Positions 31,564-40,070 of a stretch of DNA of 64,000 nucleotides are shown piece by piece (positions within the stretch are counted from its first letter, which is position 1; every line of letters starts with the position of its first letter). A model generated the notes under the pieces. The model worked only from the letters and a program-made list of their open reading frames with translations, searched no databases and was not told the DNA's origin. The position numbers and the translations under genes were made by a program. The stretch is from Mycobacterium sp. 1164966.3 (GTDB lineage: Bacteria; Actinomycetota; Actinomycetes; Mycobacteriales; Mycobacteriaceae), in NCBI RefSeq assembly GCF_001665395.1, contig NZ_LZSG01000040.1, positions 1 through 64,000 on the forward strand, read 5' to 3'.

Positions 31564-31959
31564 ATGGTTAGCGAGGAGGGCGGCCGCTGGGACGTCGGCG
31601 CCAAGGACAATGCGGTCTATCTTGAGCGAATCTCTGACAGCAACAAGCGGGTGTTCGACGATTCGTTGACACCTGAGGAGGCCCGCGACCTGGCTGAGCT
31701 CCTGACGAAGTACGCAGACAAAGCCGACGAGTCCAAAGAATCCGAGAGATCCGACGAGTCCGACGATTCCGATAAGTCTGAGGATTCGAAGGATTCCGAC
31801 AAGTCCGACAAGTCCGACGAGTCCGATGACTCGGACGAGTCCGATGAGTCGGATGATTCAGACGAGTCAGATGATTCAGATGAGTCCGACGACTCCGACG
31901 ATTCTGACAAGTCCGACGAGTCCGACGAGTCCGAAGACTCCGACAAGTCATCGGATTAA
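31564..31959 (+). CDS. Ser-Asp repeat protein
   Basis: 131 residues. The first 55 form a small globular part (MVSEEGGRWDVGAKDNAVYLERISDSNKRVFDDSLTPEEARDLAELLTKYADKA) ending in a helix. The rest is almost only Ser, Asp, Glu and Lys in SD/SDES/SDK units. No signal peptide or anchor is present, unlike staphylococcal SD-repeat adhesins. GGGAGG precedes the ATG at 31564; a GTG at 31441 is possible but reads through poorly conserved sequence. The tail is highly acidic and disordered. Unknown function. Confidence 0.7.
   Translation: MVSEEGGRWDVGAKDNAVYLERISDSNKRVFDDSLTPEEARDLAELLTKYADKADESKESERSDESDDSDKSEDSKDSDKSDKSDESDDSDESDESDDSDESDDSDESDDSDDSDKSDESDESEDSDKSSD
31729..31956 (+). repeat. Low-complexity Ser-Asp codon repeat
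   Basis: A 228-base run of TCC/TCA/TCG-GAC/GAT/GAG triplet pairs encoding the SD tail, prone to slippage. It leaves the reverse strand open too, giving a mirror Ser-rich frame that is not a gene. Confidence 0.85.
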
Positions 31960-32027
31960 ATTCGGGTTCCGTCCCGCGGTCTTCTCGACGATCGTCTACG
32001 CGGAATGTAACGGACCCGGGTCGTGGC

Positions 32028-32489
32028 CTAGCTGCCGGGGGACTTGTCAGATTGGCGCACCGTTTTGCGCAGGTCGGCGAGCGAGTTGCGAAGTCCGCCG
32101 TCCAGGCGGATCTGTACGGTTGCCACCGCGATCATCACTGCTGCGGTAACCAAGTGCACCACCGCATCGGTGGTGTTGTTGGGAAAGGTGAGGACGACGG
32201 CGACCTGATGCGAGAAGAAGGCCCAAATACCTGGTAGCGCACCGGCTATCGCGGCGAGCATGAGGTACATCACCGCCCAGGACTTGCGCAGCGCGAACAC
32301 CAGCCCCGGGCCGAATAACGCCAGACCGGCGATGGCGTGCCAACCGTTGTAGTCCATACCGAGCAGTTGGACGGTCGGCGCGCCGGGCCCGGTGGCGAAG
32401 CTGGGTTCCAAGATGAAGCCGACAACTGCCTGGATGACGTGCAAAACACAGATAATCAGCAGGCCGATCTGGGCAAAACTCCACCTCAC
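32028..32489 (-). CDS. Small four-helix membrane protein (DUF4383-like)
   Basis: 153 residues with four hydrophobic segments, including IGLLIICVLHVIQAVVGFIL and AVVHLVTAAVMIAVATVQI. The loop GMDYNGWHAIAGLALFGPGLVFA resembles DUF4383 membrane proteins, but the match is loose. GTG at 32489 is fixed by an excellent ribosome site (AAGGAGGT). A consensus-like promoter with a 17-bp BlaI-type palindrome lies just upstream. Function unknown. Confidence 0.75.
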   Translation of the reverse strand: MRWSFAQIGLLIICVLHVIQAVVGFILEPSFATGPGAPTVQLLGMDYNGWHAIAGLALFGPGLVFALRKSWAVMYLMLAAIAGALPGIWAFFSHQVAVVLTFPNNTTDAVVHLVTAAVMIAVATVQIRLDGGLRNSLADLRKTVRQSDKSPGS

Positions 32490-32523
32490 GTGGCACCTCC
32501 TTGTGCGCGGTGGGATAGAGCAC

Positions 32524-32552
32524 ATACTACGCAATGTAGTAGGTCGTGGCAA
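32524..32552 (-). promoter_or_regulatory. Promoter with BlaI/MecI-type operator
   Basis: Minus-strand -35 TTGCCA (32552-32547), 17-bp spacer, -10 TAGTAT (32529-32524). The palindrome TACTACGCAATGTAGTA (32525-32541) lies across spacer and -10; its TGTAGTA half matches BlaI/MecI family sites and the other half has one mismatch. Predicted transcription start near 32517, 28 bases before the GTG. Confidence 0.6.
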
Positions 32553-32756
32553 TTGCGTCCTGTAGCTGTCGAATCGTCTTGCGTCCGCACGGAACAAGGG
32601 AGTCAGTGAGCGTCAAAGACATTGGGGCAGTGAGAGTTTAGATGCGTGCGTCCGGCGTTGATCAGGTCCCCGCTTGGCGGCTTCATCACCGTGCCCAGAC
32701 CGGCCCGAGTCGTGCCTTGACGCCGAGTTTCTGCCGGGTTGCTCGCGCGGGTGGCT

Positions 32757-33695
32757 TTATGCGGCTCGTGCAGTCCAGGTGAAGCTCTGCATCTCTGGGA
32801 TGTGCGGAGCCAATGCCGAAGCTACGCTGCGACCGATCTGATCGGCCGCTGCGAGCGTGGTCCCGGGATCGAGGAAGCCTTCCATCTCGACGCGCAGGGT
32901 CCGTCCGGTCCAGCGGGCCCGGGCATGTGCGTGCCTGACACCGGGAACCCCGATGGCGACGCTTTCTGCGGTGGTAATGATTTCGGGGGCTACGCCATCG
33001 AGGATGCGGTGAGCGATATCCGCGGTCACCTCCCAGCCCACGTGCAGGATGAATCCGGTGACGACGAGTCCGGCGATCGCGTCAGCCCAGCCCCAGCCGA
33101 GTGCTACGCCGACGAGCCCCAGCATTGCCCCGGCCGACGACAACGCATCTAGCCACGAATGCTTGGCGTCAGCCATCATGGTTGCCGAGCGGATCTGTCG
33201 CCCTACCGCCATCTTGTAGCGGGCCACGAGCTGATCTCCTACGATGCCCACCGCCGCCGCGGTGATGCCCCAGCCCAGATGAGCGGTGCCTCCATGGCGG
33301 AGCAGCTTGCTGACACTTTCAAGACAGGCGAAGAGTGCGCTGGCCCAAATCACCAGCGCCACACCTATTCCGGCGAGATCTTCGGCGCGTTCGTATCCGT
33401 AGGGGTATCGCTCGGTGGGGGTTTTGCGGGATGCCCGAAACCCGACGAACACCAGGCCGCTCGTCGAGACATCCGACAAGTTGTGCAGCGCATCGCCGAG
33501 CAGCGCCACCGACCCAGACACAAGGGCGACCGCCAACTCGATGAGACCGGTCAGCGCCAGTCCGACCGCACTGACCGCGACAGCACGGTTGGCCTGATGA
33601 CGCTCGTCTACATCGTCCACTGCGGTGCTGAGCGGAAAACTCGCGGCCGGATCGCGAACACCGTCAATCGTATGCATACCGTCCAGGATGCCCAT
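32757..33695 (-). CDS. Cation diffusion facilitator (CDF) efflux protein
   Basis: 312 residues with six helices. Metal-site motifs are GDALHNLSD in helix 2 (H-x3-D) and HSWLDALSS in helix 5 (H-x3-D), as in Zn/Fe/Mn transporters; the helix-2 D-x3-H/D set favours zinc or a similar divalent metal. A cytoplasmic C-terminal dimerisation domain follows (VRHAHARARWTGRTLRVEMEGFLD). ATG 33695; ATG 33677 is also possible. No metal regulator is adjacent. Confidence 0.9.
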   Translation of the reverse strand: MGILDGMHTIDGVRDPAASFPLSTAVDDVDERHQANRAVAVSAVGLALTGLIELAVALVSGSVALLGDALHNLSDVSTSGLVFVGFRASRKTPTERYPYGYERAEDLAGIGVALVIWASALFACLESVSKLLRHGGTAHLGWGITAAAVGIVGDQLVARYKMAVGRQIRSATMMADAKHSWLDALSSAGAMLGLVGVALGWGWADAIAGLVVTGFILHVGWEVTADIAHRILDGVAPEIITTAESVAIGVPGVRHAHARARWTGRTLRVEMEGFLDPGTTLAAADQIGRSVASALAPHIPEMQSFTWTARAA

Positions 33696-33741
33696 CGGGC
33701 AGAAAGATCAAAGTGGCCACGCAGGCAAATGGCCGTCGAAA

Positions 33742-34716
33742 TCAGCTGCGGACGGCGCTGCGAAATCTGTCGCGATAGGCCTTCGGTGATACCCCGAGGT
33801 GGTCGACGAATGCCCTTCGGAGGGTTTCGGTGCTGCCGAAGCCCACGAGGCACGCGGTGTCGCTCACGCTGCGGCCGGCGTCGAGCGCGGCGCGGGCGGC
33901 ATCGATCCGGACCATCTCGACGTAACCGGCCGGCGTGGTACCCAGCTCGGATCGAAACAGCCGCGTCAACTGACGCGTACTCAACGAGGCGCGGGCGGCA
34001 AGGTTTTTGACGCTGTGGTCGGCACCCGGGTCGGCTGCAATCGCATCGGTGACAACGCGGAGCGCAGACTGCGGCGGTGGATTGGCCTCGACCAGGACCG
34101 AGAATTGCGATTGCCCACCCGCGCGTTTGAGGTAGACGACCAACCAGCGAGCCACGTCGCGCACGAGTTCGGTGCCGCAGTCCTGTTCGACCAGTGCGAG
34201 CGCCAGGTCGATTCCCGACGAGATCCCGGCCGAGGTGAAGACATCGCCGTCGCGGACGAACAGCGCATCGGGCTCGACGGTGATATCGGGGAATGCCCGG
34301 GCAAGCGATCGGCTCTCTCGCCAATGTGTGGTGGCGCGCCGGCCGCTCAGCAGGCCGGCCTGCGCGATGATAAACGACCCGGTACAAATGGATCCCAGAC
34401 GCCGGGTGCGACCCGCCAGCGATTTGACCGCCTCGATCAGCGCGGGGTCGATCGCCCGGGCGGGCAAGTTGTCACTGCCGGCGACCAGGACGGTATCGGC
34501 GGATTCTATCGACGAAATGCTGTGCGTGACGCCCAACCGAGTACCGATCGAGGTCGTCACATCGCGCCCGTCCACCGACGCGATCCTGATCTCATAGTTA
34601 CCGCCGAAGCGGTTGGCTTCGGTGAAGACCTCAGCCGGTCCTGCGACATCCAGCAGCGTCACCTCGTCGAAGACGACGATCACGACCACCCGAGAACGCG
34701 CATCGGCTTCCGCCAC
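33742..34716 (-). CDS. GlxA-type AraC regulator with DJ-1/PfpI domain
   Basis: 324 residues from GTG 34716; an upstream ATG (34788) would add 24 residues. Residues 1-170 are a DJ-1/PfpI fold with the nucleophile-elbow ICTGSFIIAQAGLL (Cys). Residues 225-320 form an AraC pair of helix-turn-helix motifs (NLAARASLSTRQLTRLFRSELGTTPAGYVEMVRIDAAR, and SDTACLVGFGSTETLRRAFVDHLGVSPKAYR). It is divergent from the HD-domain hydrolase gene, whose expression it probably controls. Confidence 0.9.
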   Translation of the reverse strand: MAEADARSRVVVIVVFDEVTLLDVAGPAEVFTEANRFGGNYEIRIASVDGRDVTTSIGTRLGVTHSISSIESADTVLVAGSDNLPARAIDPALIEAVKSLAGRTRRLGSICTGSFIIAQAGLLSGRRATTHWRESRSLARAFPDITVEPDALFVRDGDVFTSAGISSGIDLALALVEQDCGTELVRDVARWLVVYLKRAGGQSQFSVLVEANPPPQSALRVVTDAIAADPGADHSVKNLAARASLSTRQLTRLFRSELGTTPAGYVEMVRIDAARAALDAGRSVSDTACLVGFGSTETLRRAFVDHLGVSPKAYRDRFRSAVRS

Positions 34717-34821
34717 AGAGCCATTGTGTCGCTTTTTGTGGACAAGAGGGCTCAATCGCCGTGCATGCGCATCGCTGTAAGGGCGCATTGTTGTTGGAGT
34801 TCACAACCGAGGAGAGTTGTC

Positions 34822-35472
34822 ATGGCCACTCAGTCACTTCAGACAATCGCCGACGTCGTAATCCCCGACACCGCACTGGTACGCGAGGCGACCGAATTCA
34901 TTCGTGACGCCGAAGACGACCTGCTGTTCGATCATTCCCGCCGGGTGTTTCTGTTCGGCGCGCTGCGGGGCCGGCGCCTGGGGCTGCAACCAGATCTCGA
35001 GCTGCTCTACGTCGCGGCGATGTTCCACGACCTGGGCCTAACTGAGCGCTACCGCACGTCCAAACTGCGCTTCGAAGTCGACGGTGCCAACGCGGCGCGA
35101 GACTTCCTGTTACAGCGCGGCGTCGATCCCGCCAATGCCCGCACGGTATGGCTGAGCATCGCGTTGCACACCACCCCAGGCGTGCCGCAATTCCTGGAAC
35201 CCGAAATCGCCTTGGTCAACGCAGGTGTCGAGACCGACGTGGTCGGCATCGGCCGTGAGGAGCTCTCCTCGGAAGCCCTCGCGGCCGTCACCACTGCCCA
35301 CCCCCGCCCGGACTTCAAACGTCGCATCCTGGCCGCCTTCAACCACGGCATGAAGCACCGTCCCCACACCACCTTCGGAACCATGAACGCCGACGTGCTC
35401 GCGCACTACGACCCCGCATTCGTGCGCGACGACTTCGTCGACATGATCCTCAACAACGCCTGGCCTGAATAG
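34822..35472 (+). CDS. HD-domain hydrolase, cyanamide hydratase-like
   Basis: 216 residues. The metal motifs are H (DHSRRVFLFGA), HD (AAMFHDLGLTERY), then H in ALHTTPG and D in NAGVETDV, the order of the cyanamide hydratase-like HD family. GAGGAGA before the ATG lies in the loop of a small ACAAC/GTTGT hairpin. Substrate unknown; the divergent GlxA/DJ-1 regulator suggests induction by a small nitrogen or amide compound, an inference only. Confidence 0.85.
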   Translation: MATQSLQTIADVVIPDTALVREATEFIRDAEDDLLFDHSRRVFLFGALRGRRLGLQPDLELLYVAAMFHDLGLTERYRTSKLRFEVDGANAARDFLLQRGVDPANARTVWLSIALHTTPGVPQFLEPEIALVNAGVETDVVGIGREELSSEALAAVTTAHPRPDFKRRILAAFNHGMKHRPHTTFGTMNADVLAHYDPAFVRDDFVDMILNNAWPE

Positions 35473-35486
35473 CCTGTCGTCGTACG

Positions 35487-37043
35487 TCACGTCCTGCCGG
35501 GAAGCTTCATCACCGTCCGCACGATGGGCAGCAGCGACTTCTGCCACACCGTCGTCGGAATCCCAAGGGGCGCATCGAGGTTGAACACGCGCGCGGTCGC
35601 GATCGTCTGCGATTCGGTGTACTTCAACAGGCCCTCGGGGCCGTGTCTGCGCCCGACCCCCGAAATTCCCATGCCGCCCATCGGCGCGCTGAGGCTGCCC
35701 CATGCGAACGCGTAGCCCTCGTTGACGTTCACCGTTCCCGACCGCAACTGGGCTGCGATCTTCTCGCCCTCGGCGGGGGAGCCGGCCCACACGCTGGCAT
35801 TGAGCCCGTACTCGGTGTCGTTGGCTTTCTCTACGGCCTCGTCCACGTCGGCGACCGGGTAGATCGAGACGAGCGGTCCGAACGTTTCCTTGGCGGCGCA
35901 CTCCATTTCCGGGGTGACATCGGTCAGCACGGTCGGCTCGTAGAACAGCGGACCGATGTCCGGTCTGGCTTTGCCGCCCGCAATGACCTTGGCGCCTTTG
36001 GCCGTTGCGTCGTCGACATGTTCCGACACGGCTTTGAGCTGTCCTGGGGAAATCAAACTGCCCATGTCGACGGAGAAGTCATAAGCGGTGCCCAGCTTCA
36101 TGTTTCGCACAGCATCGCCGAACCTGCGCGCAAAATCGTCGGCGACGTCCTTCTCGACATAGATCCGCTCGATCGAGATGCACAGCTGGCCCGCGTTCGA
36201 AAAGCACGCGCGGGTAGCCGCTTTGGCGACCTTGCCGAGGTTGGCGCCGCGCGTCACGATCATCGCATTCTTGCCGCCCAGTTCGGCCGAGAAACCGATC
36301 AGCCGACGTCCACACTGCTCCGCGAGATGGCTGCCGGTGGCCGACGAGCCGGTGAACATCAAATAGTCGCAGTTTTCGGTGATTGCGGTGCCGACCACCG
36401 AACCCGGTCCGGGCACGATCGCGTACAGGGCGCGCGGCAGCCCGGCCCGGTACAGCAGTTCGGCACAAGCCAGCGCACAGTACGGTGTCTGGCTGTCCGG
36501 TTTGAGCACCACCGCGTTGCCCGCGAGCAATGCAGGCACCGAGTCGGACGCCGTGAGCGTCATCGGGTAGTTCCACGGCGAGATCACTCCGACCACGCCT
36601 TTGGGCTGATAGCCCACCGTGGTCTTGCCGATCGCCGGCAGCAGTGGCTGCACCTTACGCGGCTTGAGCAGGTCGGCGGCAACGCGTACGTAATAGTTCG
36701 CGTTGGCCATCAGATCGACGATCTCCTCCTGCGCCGCCCACCGGGCCTTGCCCGCCTCGGCCTGCAGCAGGTCCATCAGGAACTCGCGATTCTCGACGAC
36801 CAGGTCGCGATAGCGGCGCACGACCTCAATCCGCTCGGTGACCGGGCGTTTAGCCCAGTCGGTTTGCGCCGCGCGGGCTTCGGCGAATGCGGCCTCGACG
36901 TCCTCAGCGGTGCCGACCGGGATTGTGGTCAGCGGCTTGCCGGTGAAGACCTCGTCGATCGTCTTGGACGGGCGTGCGCTGATGTCTTTGATCGCGGACA
37001 ACTGCCGCAGGCGATCGAAGACCTCGGCTGACGGTGCAGGCAT
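35487..37043 (-). CDS. gabD2: Succinate-semialdehyde dehydrogenase GabD2
   Basis: 518 residues, identical in length and very close in sequence to Rv1731. NAD(P) motifs GVISPWNYPMTLT and FTGSSATGSHLAEQ; general-base Glu in GFSAELGGKNAMI; catalytic Cys288 in NAGQLCISIERIYV. It oxidises succinic semialdehyde to succinate. ATG at 37043 has the strong site GGGAGGTAAC. An inverted repeat (37058-37073) lies just upstream. Its 3' end converges on the HD gene with a 14-base gap. Confidence 0.95.
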   Translation of the reverse strand: MPAPSAEVFDRLRQLSAIKDISARPSKTIDEVFTGKPLTTIPVGTAEDVEAAFAEARAAQTDWAKRPVTERIEVVRRYRDLVVENREFLMDLLQAEAGKARWAAQEEIVDLMANANYYVRVAADLLKPRKVQPLLPAIGKTTVGYQPKGVVGVISPWNYPMTLTASDSVPALLAGNAVVLKPDSQTPYCALACAELLYRAGLPRALYAIVPGPGSVVGTAITENCDYLMFTGSSATGSHLAEQCGRRLIGFSAELGGKNAMIVTRGANLGKVAKAATRACFSNAGQLCISIERIYVEKDVADDFARRFGDAVRNMKLGTAYDFSVDMGSLISPGQLKAVSEHVDDATAKGAKVIAGGKARPDIGPLFYEPTVLTDVTPEMECAAKETFGPLVSIYPVADVDEAVEKANDTEYGLNASVWAGSPAEGEKIAAQLRSGTVNVNEGYAFAWGSLSAPMGGMGISGVGRRHGPEGLLKYTESQTIATARVFNLDAPLGIPTTVWQKSLLPIVRTVMKLPGRT

Positions 37044-37057
37044 GTCGTTACCTCCCA

Positions 37058-37073
37058 CGAAGCACAAGCTTCG
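37058..37073. promoter_or_regulatory. Inverted repeat before gabD2
   Basis: CGAAGCACAAGCTTCG: 6-bp arms with a 4-base centre, 15 bases before the gabD2 ATG. A likely operator; the regulator is not obvious in the window. Confidence 0.4.
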
Positions 37074-37127
37074 AAAGCACCAGCCTATAGGCCTGCAGTG
37101 CCCGATAGGAATGCGTCGATGAAGAGG

Positions 37128-37835
37128 TCAATTCGGCGCGGAAAGCCGCATGGAATTGATGTAGTAAACCTCGTGTCCGGACGGGTATCCGCCGCCGTCA
37201 GTGGCGATATGGACGTGGTCGTAGTGGTTGGCGGTCTCGTTGCCGTAGTCGGCCGTCCAACTTCCCGCGCCGACACCCGGGTAGATCTTCTGCCGCCAGA
37301 TCACGTGGTTGACGCCCCATCGCTTGGCATTCGCCAGGGCGTACCCGGCGATCTGGTTGCCGAGTTCAATGCCCTCGGGGCTGCCGTGGTTAGGGATCAT
37401 CACGTCGATGGCCAGCCCGTTGGGATGCCACGGCAGGGGGTCCTGCCGAAAGCCGCCGATGGTGGAGATCTGCGGAAACAGCACGCTGATCACCCGCGCC
37501 GCCCAGATGGTGTGGATCTGCAAGCCACCTTCCGGTGCGCGGCCGGCGGGCAACGCGAATTGGAAGTCCGTGGCACTGGTGGGAGCGGTCGCCGCCAACG
37601 CGGCCAGCGCTTGCACCTCTTCAGGGCTGGCGGTGTGCGGCGCGCCCGACGGTGCGCCGGCCGGCCCGGCTGCCGGGCTGGCCTGGCTTGGCGGTGCTGC
37701 CGCCGGAGCCTGAGCGCAGCAGGCGGGTTTTGCGTCCTGGGCATAGATCATGCCGGCAGAGACGACGAGTGAGGCCGCGATGGCCAGCCACCGGCCCCGC
37801 CCATTGGCCAACAAGTCTCTGCGCACGAACAGCAC
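37128..37835 (-). CDS. Secreted/anchored protein with M15-like C-terminal domain (Rv1728c-like)
   Basis: 235 residues from GTG 37835 (AGGA eight bases upstream). N-terminal helix (WLAIAASLVVSAGMIYA) and an Ala/Pro-rich linker lead to a C-terminal domain with LPWHPNGLAIDVMIP, GVNHVIWRQKIYPG and ANHYDHVHIATDGGG. The HxxGxAxD and HxHVH pattern resembles zinc D,D-peptidase (M15) sites and the ARB_07466-type C-terminal domain of mycobacterial secreted proteins. It probably acts on or near the cell wall. Rv1728c is the neighbour of gabD2 in M. tuberculosis. Confidence 0.82.
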   Translation of the reverse strand: MLFVRRDLLANGRGRWLAIAASLVVSAGMIYAQDAKPACCAQAPAAAPPSQASPAAGPAGAPSGAPHTASPEEVQALAALAATAPTSATDFQFALPAGRAPEGGLQIHTIWAARVISVLFPQISTIGGFRQDPLPWHPNGLAIDVMIPNHGSPEGIELGNQIAGYALANAKRWGVNHVIWRQKIYPGVGAGSWTADYGNETANHYDHVHIATDGGGYPSGHEVYYINSMRLSAPN

Positions 37836-37890
37836 TTTAGTGTCCTGTGGGGCGGGTGGGGCGGCGTTTGTTATAGCTTGGTTGCAATTT

Positions 37891-38154
37891 TTAGCGGCCG
37901 GTGCGCTCGCGGTGCTTGCATCCCGGCCAGCAGCAGGGCCGGCGCTTGCCCTCTTCGAGCTCCTCCTGGGTCCGGCGGATGCGGCGCGCTCGAGTCGTAT
38001 CCTGCTTGGCATCCTCGACCCAGCAGATGAACTCGTTGCGCGCCAACGGCGTGATGTCCTTCCAGGCGGTAAGTGCCGTGGTGTTGGCGATCAACGCCTT
38101 GCGCAGGTCGGTGGGCAGCTTGTGTACGACTCCGCCGGGGACTCGCTCGGTCAC
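37891..38154 (-). CDS. YdeI/OmpD-associated-like small protein
   Basis: 87 residues: KLPTDLRKALIANTTALTAWKDITPLARNEFICWVEDAKQDTTRARRIRRTQEELEEGKRRPCCWPGC. The DITPLARNEFICWVEDAKQ and RRI-RT pattern is the YdeI helical motif. Two Cys pairs at the C-terminus. GTG start at 38154. Function unknown; some family members give bacteriocin tolerance. Confidence 0.82.
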   Translation of the reverse strand: MTERVPGGVVHKLPTDLRKALIANTTALTAWKDITPLARNEFICWVEDAKQDTTRARRIRRTQEELEEGKRRPCCWPGCKHRERTGR

Positions 38155-38177
38155 CGGATCAGGGTAGCCCGTTCCCG

Positions 38178-38975
38178 TCAGCGGCCTGCTTCGATATCAG
38201 CGACGACGGCCGCCGCGTCGGGACCACAGATTTTCTGCAGGCTCACGTTGCCTGCGGCCAGCAGGGCGTCGATGCGGTGTTTGAGATCTCCGGACATGAG
38301 ATGGGAGTAGAGGTTCGCCCCCGGGCAGGAGGTGGTCGGCGCGACGTCGCGGTGGCCGGCCAGGGTGTCGCTCGCCAAGCCGAACGTTTGTGCGGCCCAC
38401 GCGAATACCAAAGCGGCTCCGTTGAGTTGAGCTTCGGTTATCTCCTCTACGTCGAAATCCCCTTCGCAGAGCACGAGGAAGTGGCCGGTCGTGTCGTAGT
38501 CGGTTGCGGTGTCGCCGGCCAACGTCGGCGTCCGCAACTCGTAGATGTCGCCGTTGCGGTCGACGCTTACGTGGTAAGCGATGTCGATCCAACCGAGCTG
38601 GTCTTGGTGGTAACGCTGGTGCTGGCGCAGGCGGCCCGGCGCCTTGCGATTGTCGCCGAGGACGACCCCGGAGTGGTGGATGGTCATCCGGGTGAGGGTG
38701 TGCGGCTTGCCGCCGGGCCGGGCGGGACGGGCTCCCCAGGAATCGCGGCACAGCAGCATGCCCGCGCTGCTCGTCGTGGGGAAGACCCGAGTCGGGCTTG
38801 GCGCAGGGACGGTGGTGCTGGGCGCAGCGGTGACCGGAGTGGGGCTGGGGGTCACGCTCGGCGCCGTGCCGGGTTTCGTCGACGCGCAGCCGCCGACGAC
38901 GGCCGCCAGGCTTGCGCCACCTGCCAGTTGAAGTGCTCGGCGGCGGCTGACGCTGACCGGAATGTGACGACGCAC
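38178..38975 (-). CDS. Tat-exported lipoprotein N-acetylmuramoyl-L-alanine amidase (PGRP-like)
   Basis: 265 residues. Twin-arginine-type signal (SRRRALQLAGGASLAAVVGGC) with a lipobox VVGGC, a Pro/Thr-rich linker, then an amidase_2/PGRP domain: MTIHHSGV (zinc His), HVSVDRNGDIYEL, GHRDVAPTTSCPG (His and Cys ligands). It should cut peptidoglycan stem peptides at the outer face of the membrane. GTG at 38975, 7 bases after the reductase stop, so it may be read with the lipid operon upstream. Confidence 0.86.
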   Translation of the reverse strand: MRRHIPVSVSRRRALQLAGGASLAAVVGGCASTKPGTAPSVTPSPTPVTAAPSTTVPAPSPTRVFPTTSSAGMLLCRDSWGARPARPGGKPHTLTRMTIHHSGVVLGDNRKAPGRLRQHQRYHQDQLGWIDIAYHVSVDRNGDIYELRTPTLAGDTATDYDTTGHFLVLCEGDFDVEEITEAQLNGAALVFAWAAQTFGLASDTLAGHRDVAPTTSCPGANLYSHLMSGDLKHRIDALLAAGNVSLQKICGPDAAAVVADIEAGR

Positions 38976-38982
38976 GGATCGA

Positions 38983-40059
38983 TCAGGCGTCGATCACGAC
39001 GCGACCGCTTTTCGCCCGCGACACGCAAACCAGCATTTCGTCCTGATCTTCCGCAGCCCGCCCCCGGCGATCGACTTCGCCGCCAAGCACTTTGACCTTG
39101 CAGGTCCCGCAGAAGCCTTGCTGGCACGAATACGGCGTGGTCGGGTCGCCGTCGAGCATCACGCCCAGCGCCGACCGGTTCGCCGGCACGCTGAGCACCC
39201 GCTTCGAGCGCGCGAGTTCCAACTCGAACGGCACACCGTCGACGACTGGCGGCGGCCCGAAGCGTTCATAGTGCAGCGGCGCATCGGCTTGCTCGTCGCG
39301 GGCAGTGCGCACCGCCTCCAGCAGGGCGGTCGGGCCGCACACGTACACCGCCGTCGTCGGCCCGGCATCGGCAAGCAGGTCCGCCGCCGCGGGCATCCGG
39401 CCTCGCTCGTCGTCGGCCCACACGGTGACCCGGTCCGGCGCCACTGCAACCACTTCGTCCAGCAGCGGCATGTACTGGCGGCTGCGACCGGCATACACTG
39501 CACGCCAACGCATTCCGCGCTGCTGAGCCAGTTGCATCATGGGCAGGATCGGGGTCACCCCGATGCCGCCGATCACGAACAACAGCTCCTGCTCGTCCGT
39601 GACGAGATAAAACGCGTTGCGGGGACCTTCGAACACTAGCGTGTCGCCGAGGTCGAAGGTTTCGTGCATCTCGATGGAACCGCCGCCGCCATCGGCGATC
39701 CGGCGCACGGCGATGCGGTAGTCGGTGCGCCGCCCGGGTGAACCGCACAGCGAGTACTGCCGGCGGCGCCCCGAGGGCAGTCGAACGTCGATGTGCGCGC
39801 CGGGTGTCCAGGACGGCAGCAAGGCGCCGTCGGGGTCGGCCAGGGTCAAGGCGACCACGTCGGGCGCGACCAGTTCGCGCTTGGTGACCACGGCGATGCT
39901 GTTTCGCTGCACCGGCACTATCCGCGACGGATTCCACCGGGACAAGGATGCAAAGCTGCCGAAAAGGGTGCCGGCGCCGGTCAATGCGGTGAAAAAGCGG
40001 TCGCGCGAGCGGCGGCCGTACAAGTCGGCTGGTCTGCTTTCCCAAATAGTCTGTGACAC
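38983..40059 (-). CDS. PDR/VanB-type flavin-NAD-2Fe2S oxidoreductase
   Basis: 358 residues. Flavin motif RQYSLCG, NAD-binding GGIGVTPILPM and C-terminal plant-type ferredoxin with CQQGFCGTC and a fourth Cys in MLVCVSRA. This order (flavin, NAD, ferredoxin last) is that of phthalate dioxygenase reductase/VanB. It would pass electrons from NADH to a partner oxygenase. It lies 11 bases downstream of the EphD-like gene; the diiron-type protein two genes upstream is the best partner candidate. Confidence 0.9.
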   Translation of the reverse strand: MSQTIWESRPADLYGRRSRDRFFTALTGAGTLFGSFASLSRWNPSRIVPVQRNSIAVVTKRELVAPDVVALTLADPDGALLPSWTPGAHIDVRLPSGRRRQYSLCGSPGRRTDYRIAVRRIADGGGGSIEMHETFDLGDTLVFEGPRNAFYLVTDEQELLFVIGGIGVTPILPMMQLAQQRGMRWRAVYAGRSRQYMPLLDEVVAVAPDRVTVWADDERGRMPAAADLLADAGPTTAVYVCGPTALLEAVRTARDEQADAPLHYERFGPPPVVDGVPFELELARSKRVLSVPANRSALGVMLDGDPTTPYSCQQGFCGTCKVKVLGGEVDRRGRAAEDQDEMLVCVSRAKSGRVVIDA

Positions 40060-40070
40060 AGGGGTTCTCG

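Noticed and set aside
31617..31946. Ser-rich frame on the minus strand
   Set aside because: Mirror image of the SD codon repeat; no start site or globular part.
33799..34821. Upstream plus-strand extension of the HD-domain frame
   Set aside because: It lies antisense to the GlxA regulator; the true ATG at 34822 has a clear GAGGAGA site.
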